Assembly: GCA_963666995.1 (NCBI GenBank)
Contig: OY762941.1
Coordinates: forward strand, 186,001-250,000
Source of the DNA: Syntrophobacter sp963666995
GTDB lineage: Bacteria > Desulfobacterota > Syntrophobacteria > Syntrophobacterales > Syntrophobacteraceae
Length of the DNA stretch: 64,000 bases
Reading direction: 5' to 3'
Position 1 is the stretch's first letter, and every line of letters starts with the position of its first letter. The position numbers were made by a program, and so were the translations under genes. This document shows positions 53,605 to 62,902 of this stretch, piece by piece. A model generated the notes under the pieces. It made no database searches. It was not told where the DNA came from and was given only the letters and a program-made list of their open reading frames with translations.

Positions 53605-54180
53605 CTAATCCTTCCATGTCCTTATGATATTCCTCTGCGGCTCCAACTCGGGAGAGGGATTCTGTTCCGTTACATCTCCGCGCAGCAGTGTAATTCTGTG
53701 CAGGGCCTCTTCTCCGTCCATCCCCTGCCGAACGAGATGGCAGCCGACGATCACTCCGGTGCGGCCCTTGCCTCGCCAGCAATGGAGATACACCGGACGA
53801 TCCTTTAAGAGATTCGATTCGATTTCGTCGAGAATATTCCCGGCAGTTTCACGCGAAGGGATGGGCTCCCGGATGGGGATCCTCCGATGTCCCACCGTAC
53901 AGCCCAGCTTGCCCGCAACCAGCGCGAGTTCGGCGTCGTAGTCGGGAAAGGGTTTGCCCTGCCGGTCAATCTCCTGTTCGTCCATGAGGTTGATTACATG
54001 GCGTATTCCGCACGCGATCAAGGACTCGAGGTTCCGAATCGTCTCGGAGCGGTCTTTGCCGAGCGGACATCTCCCTGCCAGGAATTTGCCCGGAACCACC
54101 CAGTAACATCCAGGAAAGGGCAATCCCTTTCGACCCGCAGTCTGGTTGCCCGCGCAAGGGCCGTCCTCGTTCTTTTGCAT
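53605..54180 (-). CDS. cytoplasmic dual-specificity/tyrosine-type protein phosphatase
   Basis: 191 residues. The active-site loop HCWRGKGRTG gives Cys134-x5-Arg140 of the cysteine-phosphatase family; an upstream DEQEIDRQGKPFPDYD region could supply the general acid. The longest frame starts 62 codons earlier but the added residues are not conserved-looking; start chosen at an ATG with a weak GAAAGA. It faces the small-lipoprotein genes and is not linked to a kinase, although it might act on the polysaccharide system. Confidence 0.75.
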   Translation of the reverse strand: MQKNEDGPCAGNQTAGRKGLPFPGCYWVVPGKFLAGRCPLGKDRSETIRNLESLIACGIRHVINLMDEQEIDRQGKPFPDYDAELALVAGKLGCTVGHRRIPIREPIPSRETAGNILDEIESNLLKDRPVYLHCWRGKGRTGVIVGCHLVRQGMDGEEALHRITLLRGDVTEQNPSPELEPQRNIIRTWKD

Positions 54181-54852
54181 TATTTGAATCTTTCGGTCCA
54201 CAGTCGGCGAATCTCCATCCGAAGGCTGCCCCGCTTTTAGGGAGAGGCAATCGCGCCCACCGGCGGTGAAAAAGCGCAGAAGACTCCTCCGCTCCTCCAA
54301 ATGCCCCGATCGGGGGCGCCCGCCTTCATTCAGTCCCGGTGCCTCTTTTTCAGAAGAATGTACCACAATCCATTGAGGAAATCTTCCGGCGTCGCCTTGC
54401 GGCGGACCCTGCTGAGGAACCTGCGCTGAATTATCGGGATCCCGACAAAAACATGGCTGGTGCCGGCCTGAAATATGATACTAATACTTTACTCAGGGGA
54501 TAGTTGCAGGCGGAGTATTTTGCAGCCGGTTTTCCGGACATCGTGTATCGCAATCGTGATTTTTGAGAGTCTCTCCTCGAACCCTGAAGCTCTTTTCCCG
54601 AAATCGGCGGCTTTTCGAATCCCGGTTTTTTTTTGAGGAACTCCGCCAAACCCTCCGCATACCCCATTCATTGGGAGATCGGCCAGGCATGCAGAGCCGT
54701 GGTTCGGGACTTGCCCACCGGTTCACGGCAAGAAATTCCCGTCCCGCCTTGAATCTCCGGACATGGGGTCGGCGTTTCCGGAGGCGTTGCCGAACAGGCA
54801 TGCTCTCCGGGATTCAGCGCCCAATCACACCTTATCAGAGGGGAGATGATTT
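54181..54852. other. gene-free region between phosphatase and acetolactate decarboxylase
   Basis: About 670 bp with no supported gene. The first 190 bp could be an N-terminal extension of the phosphatase gene. A T-run at about 54625-54632 is not preceded by a good hairpin. Confidence 0.4.
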
Positions 54853-55623
54853 ATGACGGTCAGGGACATTGAATCCAAGTTTATCCAGGCGCTCCAACTG
54901 CACCGGAGGAAAAAGCACCGTGTTCACCAGGATTTGGTCAAGGCGCACGACCTTTACCAGGTATCCACGCTGAGCGTCCTCATGGAAGGGCTGTATGAAG
55001 GTCCCACCACCTATGGGGAACTGGCGGAGCACGGGGATTTCGGTCTCGGCACGTTCAACAGCCTGGACGGGGAGATGATCGGTTTCGACGGCCGGTTCTA
55101 CCAGATTCTCGCCGACAGCACGACGAAACTGGTGGATCCCTGGATGAAGACCCCTTTTGCTGTTGTGATCCCTTTCGAATCGGACGTCCGGCTCGATCTT
55201 CCAAACCGCATGCCCATGCACGAATTCGAAATCCTCCTGAAACAGATTGCTCCGAGCCACCTCGCCTTCTATGCTGTCAGGCTGGATGGGAAATTCGAAC
55301 ATATCAAGGTCCGTAACGTGCCGCGGCAGGAAAAGCCCTACGCGCCTCTGAGCGAGGTGGTAAAGGATTTTCCGGTCTTTGAGTTCCAATACATTCGGGG
55401 CACGATAGTGGGATTTCGATGTCCGGATTACAGCCAGGGGATCAATGTGCCCGGCTACCACCTCCATTTTATTGACGAAGAGCGGCAGGTCGGGGGCCAT
55501 GTCATGTCTTTCACCTCTGATGGCGCGACACTTCAGATTGACCACACTCTCAACCTGCGAATGGAAATTCCCAAGGGCTATGTTCTTGCCGAAAAGACTC
55601 AAGAACAGCAGATCTGCACCTGA
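54853..55623 (+). CDS. budA: alpha-acetolactate decarboxylase
   Basis: Converts acetolactate to acetoin (with CO2 release); 256 residues, typical length. Conserved regions: GLGTFNSLDGEM (Glu in LDGEM near 71-75), FHE-like HEFEIL and PGYHLHFIDEERQVGGHV, giving the zinc ligands His203, His205 and His216. GGGGAGATG precedes the ATG. Stands alone with a 53-residue gene after it; no acetolactate synthase nearby, so it may consume acetolactate from branched-chain amino-acid synthesis. Confidence 0.93.
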   Translation: MTVRDIESKFIQALQLHRRKKHRVHQDLVKAHDLYQVSTLSVLMEGLYEGPTTYGELAEHGDFGLGTFNSLDGEMIGFDGRFYQILADSTTKLVDPWMKTPFAVVIPFESDVRLDLPNRMPMHEFEILLKQIAPSHLAFYAVRLDGKFEHIKVRNVPRQEKPYAPLSEVVKDFPVFEFQYIRGTIVGFRCPDYSQGINVPGYHLHFIDEERQVGGHVMSFTSDGATLQIDHTLNLRMEIPKGYVLAEKTQEQQICT

Positions 55624-55637
55624 GAGGCACATGTAGC

Positions 55638-55799
55638 ATGGAGACCGGTGAGCAGCAAATCATAGAGATTCTGGAAACAGCCGACAGCCTGTTCAGAGAG
55701 CTGAAGGACGTCCCGAAAGAGGCCCTTTCCCTCTGGGGTGAAGGGATCGACAGACTCAGCGCGGCCCTGTGGATCTACGAGAAGAAGACCGAAGAGTAG
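55638..55799 (+). CDS. small acidic protein after budA, unknown function
   Basis: 53 residues (starts METGEQQIIEILETAD), mostly amphipathic alpha-helix with Leu/Ile periodicity and many acidic residues. 14 bp after budA with GAGAGG upstream, so probably co-transcribed. No known family. Confidence 0.5.
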   Translation: METGEQQIIEILETADSLFRELKDVPKEALSLWGEGIDRLSAALWIYEKKTEE

Positions 55800-56284
55800 C
55801 GGACACCCCGCGAGGGCGGCCTGGGAGCGCCACAGGTCCCTACCCCTCATTTCGCTCGCGAGCGCGCGGTCTCCAGCCTGTTTCTCCCGCGAATTCGCGA
55901 TGGGGCAAGGCATACCCCCGGCCATTAAGACCATGCGGTGCCGGAATCCGAGAGCCCGGCACCGTTTCTCTTCTGCCTGGACAACCTCCCGTTCCCGGCA
56001 AATCGCCGCTGGAATCGGTCCCCTGAACCGTTCTGCGGTACAAGCCACCTTCCTTCGCCGGGTTTCCAGCCGACACGGTTGCGTTTGATCGAGAATAGCT
56101 CTATTGTAGGGCCTTGCCGTTTTTTGTGTTGGATTTCCCGGAAACGCAGGCTGGAAAGCGCCGCGGACAGCACCGTGCAGCCTCGTTCCCCTGCGGTTTC
56201 TTTGGAGGGAAATACCGTGCGGAAGCCGCATGCCCGCACCATGTCCCGTTCTTCGCCCCATAAGGATCAAGCCGGTATCTTTTT
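55800..56284. other. gene-free region upstream of potassium channel gene
   Basis: 485 bp; open frames on both strands look random. No repeat recognised. Confidence 0.4.
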
Positions 56285-57349
56285 ATGAGCGATTCGAGAC
56301 AGACCCGATCCCTTGCTTCCGAATTCCCATTGGCGACAGAGTTCCTGGAGCGGCTTGTACTGCCGGTCCTGATGGTCTTGTGCGCGTTTTTCTTCGGCAC
56401 GATCGGGTTTCTCATCATCGGAGGCGGCCGCTGGACTGTTTTCGACTGCGCCTACATGACCAGCATCACCCTGACAACGGTGGGATATGGAGAGGTGCTG
56501 GATCAAATCGGGACGAGCGGACGCCTCTTTGCCATGGTCCTTATGTGGTCCGGAATGGGGGTCACCCTGTACGCAGTCTCGGCGATCACCGGGTTTGTCG
56601 TTGAGAGAAACCTGACCCGTCTTTTGAAGGAGCGGAAAATGGAGAAGCGCATCGCCATGCTCACAAAGCACATCATTGTTTGCGGGGCGGGGAAGACCGG
56701 TCTAAACGTTCTGAAGGAACTCTTCGAGACCAAACATCCCTGTGTGGTGATTGAGGAAAAAGCGGAACGCATCGATTGGATCCGCAAACATTATGAAGAA
56801 ATGTACTATCTGCACGGAGACGCCACGGAAGAGGAAGTATTGAAAAGGGCCGGGATCGAACGGGCGGCCGGTATTGTTGCGGTTCTCAACGATGACAGCC
56901 ACAATCTTTTGATCACGGTCCAGGCCCGGTTTATCAATCCGAACATCAAAATCGTGGCCCGCTGCGAGGAGAATAACCTGGCAGACAAGTTCTCCCGGGC
57001 GGGGGCCAACTATGTCGTGAACCCGGCCCGCATCGGCGGTTTACGCATGGCCAGCCAAATGGTTCGCCCCAATGTGGTCTCGTTTCTCGATCGCATGCTG
57101 CGCGGAAAAGAACATGCCAATCGTGTGGAAGAAGTTGTGGTAGGGGAAAATTGCCGTCTGATCGGAAAGACATTCAGGGACATCGACATATACGGCAAGG
57201 TTGGCCTGGTGCCCATATCGATCAAGCAGCCGGATGAAGAGGAGTTTCATTACAACCCCTCCCTGGATGAACCGATCAAAGCCAATATGGTGGTCATCGT
57301 CATAGGAAGTCCGGAACAGATCCAAACCTTGAGGGAACTTTGTTCCTGA
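56285..57349 (+). CDS. two-helix potassium channel with RCK (TrkA-N/TrkA-C) domains
   Basis: 354 residues: two membrane helices around a pore with selectivity filter TTVGYGE (64-70), then an RCK domain (nucleotide-binding TrkA-N, HIIVCGAGKTGLNVLKEL, Rossmann GxGxxG-type near 118-135; D and E at the end of beta strands) and a TrkA-C domain in the last 90 residues. The full MthK-like layout suggests ligand-gated potassium efflux or uptake. Together with kdp it indicates active potassium homeostasis, although the two loci are 48 kb apart. Confidence 0.92.
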   Translation: MSDSRQTRSLASEFPLATEFLERLVLPVLMVLCAFFFGTIGFLIIGGGRWTVFDCAYMTSITLTTVGYGEVLDQIGTSGRLFAMVLMWSGMGVTLYAVSAITGFVVERNLTRLLKERKMEKRIAMLTKHIIVCGAGKTGLNVLKELFETKHPCVVIEEKAERIDWIRKHYEEMYYLHGDATEEEVLKRAGIERAAGIVAVLNDDSHNLLITVQARFINPNIKIVARCEENNLADKFSRAGANYVVNPARIGGLRMASQMVRPNVVSFLDRMLRGKEHANRVEEVVVGENCRLIGKTFRDIDIYGKVGLVPISIKQPDEEEFHYNPSLDEPIKANMVVIVIGSPEQIQTLRELCS

Positions 57350-57485
57350 CGGCAGCGGACTGACGTTCCCCTCCCGGCGGGTCCTCTCCTGCAAACGACC
57401 ATGACACGCAAGGAAAACCGTTTGGTCGGAAGTGCGGTCTCCTTTATGGGACCGCTTCTGAAACCCTTCTCTATCCGGAGGAATC

Positions 57486-58355
57486 GTGCGTATTAAGGCC
57501 GGCCTTGCCAAGATCGCAACGTGCGCCGCTCTGGCGCTTTTTTTGGTTTTCTTCTCGACCGCCGTCTTTGCGGAGCGATGGACTTTTGCCGCCATCTCGG
57601 ATTTCTATTCCTCTTTTGGCCCCTTTCGCAATGTTCTCGGAGAAATCAGGGACATGAAGGCAAACGGCAATCCCCGGCTCCCACCCATCGAGTTCGTCCT
57701 GGCAGTCGGGGATATCAGTCCGGCGGCTGAGAGTCTCTCCATCTACCGCGGTTTCTTCCCTGACCGCAAGCCGGTCTTTTTTCCAGTCCGGGGGAACCAC
57801 GAGGAGACCGAAGACCTGAAAGTCATCCTCGACGATATGTTGAAGCCTCTGGGAACAATGGTGAAGAGCTTCGATGCCGGGAGTGTGAACTACTACTTTG
57901 ACTGGAAGAATGTGCGGATGATCGTGCTGGATCAGTACAGCGGCTTTTCAAAGGACTTCAACGAGGGCGTCCTTCTGAGGTGGCTCGAAGAGGCGATCCG
58001 ATCGGCGGCGGAAGCCGATCATGTTTTTATCGCCTTTCACGAACCCCACACTCCGCGCGAACCGCTGGACGATGATGCGCTATGGGAATTGTTGCTCAGG
58101 AACAGGAACAAAGTGAGGGCCGTTTTCTCGGGGCATACCCACGTCTTCAACCGCAGGAGGATTCCCGACAGACCGAATGGGATTTATTGCATCAACACCG
58201 GAAATGCCGGCCAGAAGACGCACAGCGATGGCTACCAGACCATTGTGGAGGTGTCCGTTGATAAGGAGAAGGTTTTCCTCAGGGCCGTTCGTGCCCCGAA
58301 TGATACCAGGGATTTCAAGGTTACGGACCGCTGGGAGATTACGGCCCCTCACTGA
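57486..58355 (+). CDS. secreted calcineurin-like metallophosphoesterase
   Basis: 289 residues: signal peptide (about 1-28, cleavage after VFA), then motifs AVGDISPA (GD), FFPVRGNHEETED (GNHE), FHEPHTP (His) and FSGHTHVFNRR (GHTH), all metal ligands plausible; the first block is TFAAISDFYSS with Asp but without the usual DxH histidine. GGAGG lies before the GTG start. Alone between the potassium channel and a convergent glycosyltransferase operon. Confidence 0.83.
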   Translation: MRIKAGLAKIATCAALALFLVFFSTAVFAERWTFAAISDFYSSFGPFRNVLGEIRDMKANGNPRLPPIEFVLAVGDISPAAESLSIYRGFFPDRKPVFFPVRGNHEETEDLKVILDDMLKPLGTMVKSFDAGSVNYYFDWKNVRMIVLDQYSGFSKDFNEGVLLRWLEEAIRSAAEADHVFIAFHEPHTPREPLDDDALWELLLRNRNKVRAVFSGHTHVFNRRRIPDRPNGIYCINTGNAGQKTHSDGYQTIVEVSVDKEKVFLRAVRAPNDTRDFKVTDRWEITAPH

Positions 58356-58375
58356 GCAAAAAACGCTCCGCGGGT

Positions 58376-59494
58376 TCAGCCTTCACGGACTATGGCTTCG
58401 AGCACGGCAGACAGTTCGATGGTGTTCTTCTCGAGATTTCTTTCCCGAGCGACGTAACGCATTCCATTCCGCCCCAGTCTCATTCTTGTCTCCCGGTCCT
58501 TCAGCAGGCGCTCAACGGCCGACGCCATCGCCCCCCCATCGTCTTGAGGGACCAGGATCCCGGTCTCTCCCTGCCTGACGACCTGGGGAACACCGGCGGT
58601 ATCGAGGGCCACCACCGGCAGCCCGCATGCCTGAGCTTCGAGGAAAACCATTCCGAGCGATTCACCGATGCCGGGAAAGACAAAAAGATCGGCAGCCGAA
58701 TAATACGCCGTCATTCCGTCCCTCGGCACACGCCCGAGGAAGACCGCACGCCCTGGAACCGATTCTTCGGCCATCTCTCTCAGGCGATTCTCCATGGGAC
58801 CGTCCCCCGCCACAATGACGTAAAAGTCCGGCCACCGGGATTGCAGAAGCTTCAGTGACCGGAAAAGATATTCGAGGCTCCTGAATTTGACATCGTCGCG
58901 AAAACGGGCGGCGGTCATGAGCAGCGGGGTATCGGGGGTTATGCCCAGGCTGCGTCTTACTCGCAACCCCTCTTCCTCATTTCTTTGAAAAAGCCCGGGG
59001 AAGATCCCCGGAGGCAGATAAGTGATGCGCTCCGGAGGCATGATCCTCCGAATCGCCCCCATGTCGTCGAGGTTATTTACGAAAGCATGGCGGGCTGATT
59101 TCAGTGCGATCCGGTTTAAGTAATACCCGATGCGGGTTCGGGAGTTCTTTCGCCTCATGGTTCCGAACATCGGTTGAACCAGGACGTAGGGGATCCGCAG
59201 GAAGCGGCTGATCCATAGCCCGATAACATCCGGAGATTTGTAGTAGGTATGATAGGTGATCCAGACGTGAGGGGAAAAACGCCGGGTGGTGCGGAGGGCG
59301 CGCAGGAAGCCGGCAAGAGCCGCCATCCACCCCTGGAACGATTGCCAGAACCACCGCGACCGAAATTTCGTGACTTCCGCGCATTCATGGCCGAAAAGTG
59401 TCAGCGCCGTCCGCAGTCCTTTTGCGATGACCAGGTCTCCGGACGGATTGGGGTGATCGAGAGGCTTATTTGGGCAGTAGAAAGCAATTCTCAC
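58376..59494 (-). CDS. GT4-family glycosyltransferase
   Basis: 372-residue GT-B transferase: N-terminal MRIAFYCPNKPLDHPNPSGD, then TAARFRDDVKF, VAGDGPMENRL and the donor motif FPGIGESLGMVFLEAQACGLPVVA. GTG start overlaps the stop of the upstream gene. Last gene of the three-gene operon; no other polysaccharide genes adjoin it. Confidence 0.9.
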   Translation of the reverse strand: MRIAFYCPNKPLDHPNPSGDLVIAKGLRTALTLFGHECAEVTKFRSRWFWQSFQGWMAALAGFLRALRTTRRFSPHVWITYHTYYKSPDVIGLWISRFLRIPYVLVQPMFGTMRRKNSRTRIGYYLNRIALKSARHAFVNNLDDMGAIRRIMPPERITYLPPGIFPGLFQRNEEEGLRVRRSLGITPDTPLLMTAARFRDDVKFRSLEYLFRSLKLLQSRWPDFYVIVAGDGPMENRLREMAEESVPGRAVFLGRVPRDGMTAYYSAADLFVFPGIGESLGMVFLEAQACGLPVVALDTAGVPQVVRQGETGILVPQDDGGAMASAVERLLKDRETRMRLGRNGMRYVARERNLEKNTIELSAVLEAIVREG

Positions 59495-60741
59495 GGATTG
59501 TCCAGAGCATCCCTGAAAAGAGAATGCAGCTTCATGACGCAGCGCCGGTTGTCAAAATCCCGTTCGACCTTTTCTCTGGCGCGGTTAACGCAGTCCTCGC
59601 ATGTTTCCGGATGGACGAGCACGCGCTTCAGCGCCTCAGCCATTGCCCCGGGGTCTTCAGGCCGGACGAGGACCCCGGTCACCTCGTCTTCAACGAGTTC
59701 GGGGATTGCCGACACGCGAGTCGCGACAACCGGCAAACCGACCGCCATGGCTTCAACCAGGACGTTGGGGATGCCGTCGCGGTCCCCGTTGTCGGCGACC
59801 TTGCAGGCCAGAGCGAAACAGTGAGCTTTACGGTACCATGAGAGGACTTCCCTGTGGGGAAGCGTCCCCAGCATTCGGATGCGATGGGATATGCCCAGTC
59901 CGCGGCTCATGTTCCCGATCTCCGTTTTCATCTCCCCGGATCCGATGTGAGTGAACTGGAAGTCGATTCCTTCGTCATCGAGAATCTTCAAAGCCATAAG
60001 GAGGTCGTCATAGCCCTTCTTGGGTACGAGCCGGCCTACCGACAGAATCCGATACGGCGGCCCGGGGATAATATCCCGCTTGAAGTCGAAAAATTCGAGG
60101 TCTATCCCGTGATAGATCGTATGAATGGGGGTGGGAACCGGAGCGCAGTTCATGATATCGGCCAGGTGTGCCGCGTTGTACTTCGTACAGGTGACGACAA
60201 AGCGCGCCCGGTCAATTTTTCGTGCGAGCTGGTCCGCCTCGGACGTGTAGATGTCCTTGGCATGCGCGGTGAAACTGAAAGGGAGCCCGGTCAATTCGGA
60301 GGTAAACAGCGCCACGGATGCCGGTGTATGGCAGAAATGAGCGTGAATGTGAGACACGCTGGACCGGCCCAGTCGGGTCGAGGCAAGGTGGCCGGCCTGG
60401 AGAAAGTGGCGAATGGTGGCGAACCGCCGCCGCTCGAATGCCCGGCGCACGGCATCCGCAAAACATCTGCGATAGCGCGGACCGAGCTTTCGCCAAAGGC
60501 TCAGGTTACTCATCAAAAGCATTCTCCCGTTCGGCAGCACGTACTCGGGCAGATATGTCACGGGAGCCCTTATCTTCTTTACGTGCTCATGCGAGAAGGA
60601 TTCCCTGGGCTGCCTCAGCGAGAAGATCTCTATGGGGATTCCAAGCGATTCGAGGAGAAGGATTTCCGTGCTGATGAAGCTTTCAGAGATTCGAGGATAA
60701 CCCTTGAGGAGCATCCCGAGATGGTTTGCCCCGGAATTCAT
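59491..60741 (-). CDS. GT4-family glycosyltransferase
   Basis: 416-residue GT-B transferase; acceptor half with ISESFISTEILLLESLGIPIEIFSL-type opening (here GYPRISESFISTEI), donor half with SVGRLVPKKGYDD, and KVADNGDRDGIPNVLVEAMAVGLPVVATRVSAIPE. AAGGA lies upstream. Overlaps both neighbours by four bases, a tightly coupled operon. Confidence 0.92.
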   Translation of the reverse strand: MNSGANHLGMLLKGYPRISESFISTEILLLESLGIPIEIFSLRQPRESFSHEHVKKIRAPVTYLPEYVLPNGRMLLMSNLSLWRKLGPRYRRCFADAVRRAFERRRFATIRHFLQAGHLASTRLGRSSVSHIHAHFCHTPASVALFTSELTGLPFSFTAHAKDIYTSEADQLARKIDRARFVVTCTKYNAAHLADIMNCAPVPTPIHTIYHGIDLEFFDFKRDIIPGPPYRILSVGRLVPKKGYDDLLMALKILDDEGIDFQFTHIGSGEMKTEIGNMSRGLGISHRIRMLGTLPHREVLSWYRKAHCFALACKVADNGDRDGIPNVLVEAMAVGLPVVATRVSAIPELVEDEVTGVLVRPEDPGAMAEALKRVLVHPETCEDCVNRAREKVERDFDNRRCVMKLHSLFRDALDNP

Positions 60742-61940
60742 TCCGGGTTCCTTCTCTTGTTCCCCATGATGCGCTTGCGGATAACGTCGAGGGCTGTAAA
60801 CGGGAAAGAGCCCATCCTGCTCCGGCAGGAAGATCCGTTACTGAGTAAATGGAGGATTTTGTTGCGGAGCGCTTTGGGAGTGAGTTCACGCGGGTCGAGA
60901 TAGTCACAGAATCCTTTGCCGCACAAAACCTGGGCCCTGATGAGCTGCTCCTCGCGCGGGACCGTCCGCGGAACGATGAGAAGCGGCTTCTTCTGGCTGG
61001 CTATTTCACAAACCGTGTTGTATCCACCCATACTCACTACAACTTGAGCGGCCCCGATGAGCCTTTCCATCGAGTTGTGAAACTTGAGGGGGATGAACCC
61101 GAGAAGGGCGCACCTCCTGACCACGTCCTCATAATCCTCCGATGAAATGAACGGTCCCGTTGCAATGACGACGCGCGTCCGCGGAGGAACCCCACCTTCG
61201 GAGGGGTCGAAAGCGGAGAGAAACGTCCTCACCACCGGATGGCCGTCACCCCCGCCTCCGGTTGTGACCACAATAAGTTTCTCATCGCTCTTAATGCCCA
61301 GAGACTGCCTGGTGGCAATGATCTTCTCCCTGGAAGGAACCTGCCTCGGGATATAACCCGTAAAATGCATCTTGCATGAGACATTGTCGGGAATCTCATA
61401 CTCTTCGATCGGGTCGTAAAAGTCGCGGCAGCCGTAGACCCAGATCTCATCGTAGAGTTCGTTCATTGCATCGTAAATCCCCTTTTCCCTCCAGTCCTCT
61501 ACGGTGGACGTGGAGCTGTCCATGATGTCTCTCAGACCGAGGATTGAGGTGCAGGACTTGAAATCTTCCTTCAACCAGTTCAGGGTATCGACGACTTCCC
61601 GCTTCAACCCGAGCGGCGCCTTGTCCACAATAAAAAAATCAGGCTTGAAGGCCATGGCCGTGGCGAGAATTATTTTTTTCCTGATCTCGAGGACTTCGGC
61701 AGGATCCAGCTTCATGGAAAGCGGGAGGTACTCTTCGTTTGTTACCTTGATCATGCCCGGGATTCGCACGAAATCAATGCGCGTAGGGATTTTGAAGCGC
61801 CCGGCGTGAACCGAACCCGTCAAAATAAGGACATTTGCCGGGCAGTTCCTAAGGCTGCGGGCTATGGCCAGACACCTGCGGATGTGCCCAAGGCCATAGG
61901 TATCGTGCGAATAAATCAGGATCTTATGCGGCCTGACCAT
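60738..61940 (-). CDS. MurG/GT28-like glycosyltransferase
   Basis: 400 residues. N-terminus KILIYSHDTYGLGHIRRCL (nucleotide-sugar GT-B opening with G-HIRR), C-terminal VVTTGGGGDGHPV and VVSMGGYNTVCEIASQKKPLLIVPR, the GT28 donor motif. Resembles a family of predicted transferases distinct from MurG itself. Start uncertain: ATG given, TTG at 61946 is possible. First gene of the operon with a promoter-like TTGACA upstream. Confidence 0.8.
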   Translation of the reverse strand: MVRPHKILIYSHDTYGLGHIRRCLAIARSLRNCPANVLILTGSVHAGRFKIPTRIDFVRIPGMIKVTNEEYLPLSMKLDPAEVLEIRKKIILATAMAFKPDFFIVDKAPLGLKREVVDTLNWLKEDFKSCTSILGLRDIMDSSTSTVEDWREKGIYDAMNELYDEIWVYGCRDFYDPIEEYEIPDNVSCKMHFTGYIPRQVPSREKIIATRQSLGIKSDEKLIVVTTGGGGDGHPVVRTFLSAFDPSEGGVPPRTRVVIATGPFISSEDYEDVVRRCALLGFIPLKFHNSMERLIGAAQVVVSMGGYNTVCEIASQKKPLLIVPRTVPREEQLIRAQVLCGKGFCDYLDPRELTPKALRNKILHLLSNGSSCRSRMGSFPFTALDVIRKRIMGNKRRNPE

Positions 61941-61962
61941 CCTCAATTGTAGTTCTTCCAAT

Positions 61963-61992
61963 AGGTTAGAGAATAATTCGACCGGCTGTCAA
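61963..61992 (-). promoter_or_regulatory. candidate sigma-70 promoter for the three-glycosyltransferase operon
   Basis: On the minus strand TTGACA (61987-61992), 18-bp spacer and TAACCT (61963-61968). The start point would be near 61956, close to the translation start. The -10 is weak. Confidence 0.4.
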
Positions 61993-62203
61993 CCAAAATT
62001 CCATCTCATTCTTAAAAATGTCCTTGCCATAATAGATTTAATGAATAGTCATAGCAACAGGGATTTCGGCACATTGCCAACATTAATGTAATGGTCGGGG
62101 TCATTCCGGATGAGGAGTTTGTAGTCGGTTAGGATTGTTACAGAAAAGCGGGATGCAAGTTTCAAAATCGATCGGGCATCCCCTTTCCCAAGGAGTGTTG
62201 AAT

Positions 62204-62590
62204 ATGAGTCTTCAGGTGATCCAAACTGAAAAGGCGCCCGCCGCCATCGGGCCCTATTCTCAGGCAATTCGTGCAGGCGAATGGTTATTCGTGAGCGGCC
62301 AGCTCGGTCTGCAACCCGGTACGGGAGAACTCGCGGGCGGTGGCTTCGCGGGTCAGGCAAGTCAGGCCCTTGTAAACCTGCGCAGCATCATTGAAGCGGC
62401 CGGATACCGGTTGACCGACGTGGTATCGGTGGATGTTTTTTTGACCGATATTTCCCAGTTTGGAGTCTTCAACTCCATGTACGAAGAATTCCTTTCCGGG
62501 CATAAGCCCGCGCGCGCGGTTGTCGAGGTGACGAGGCTTCCCCGTGGAGCGGCGATCGAAATTAAGTGCATAGCCTGTCGAAAAGGATAG
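62204..62590 (+). CDS. ridA: RidA/YjgF-family enamine/imine deaminase
   Basis: 128 residues, cytoplasmic trimer-forming enzyme that hydrolyses reactive enamines from amino-acid metabolism. Conserved PAAIGPYSQAIRAGEWLFVSGQ, RSIIEAAGYRLTDVV, and the catalytic Arg in PARAVVEVTRLPRGAAIEI. AAGGAGTG precedes the ATG; the longest frame begins 23 codons earlier. Separated from the transporter genes by 312 bp. Confidence 0.95.
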   Translation: MSLQVIQTEKAPAAIGPYSQAIRAGEWLFVSGQLGLQPGTGELAGGGFAGQASQALVNLRSIIEAAGYRLTDVVSVDVFLTDISQFGVFNSMYEEFLSGHKPARAVVEVTRLPRGAAIEIKCIACRKG

Positions 62591-62902
62591 GCTTTCACCA
62601 CACCTGACGCCTGCGGCCGGCTGGCTTTCTCCAGGCCGCAGCGCTTCGCATCCTTTACGGTTCACAACCACCGCGCATTTTAGATCTCCGCGGAAGCGCT
62701 TCGGCTTGCCTCCCTGAGGGAAACCATCCGCTTTCGCTCGACAACCTCTTTCTTCTTGATACGTTACCACCTGTTTGTTATTGTTTCGCTGCCTCAGTTT
62801 TCCGATGGGCTTTATGAGCGCGAGGGGGTGTGTTTCAGGCCGTTGTGTACCGCGGCGGACAGCCATGGCGGAGTATGACAACCTACCTGAGAGGAGCGGA
62901 GA
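62591..62902. other. ridA to transporter gap
   Basis: Contains the hairpin above; 62700-62900 presumably includes the transporter promoter, not identified. Confidence 0.4.
62611..62641 (+). terminator. hairpin after ridA, possible weak terminator
   Basis: CTGCGGCC (62611-62618) pairs with GGCCGCAG (62634-62641), loop of 15 bases, 21 bp after the ridA stop. No T-run follows directly, so a rho-independent terminator is doubtful. Confidence 0.35.

Noticed and set aside
55769..56026. open frames on both strands between budA and the potassium channel gene
   Set aside because: No ribosome sites, Arg/Pro-rich random composition.
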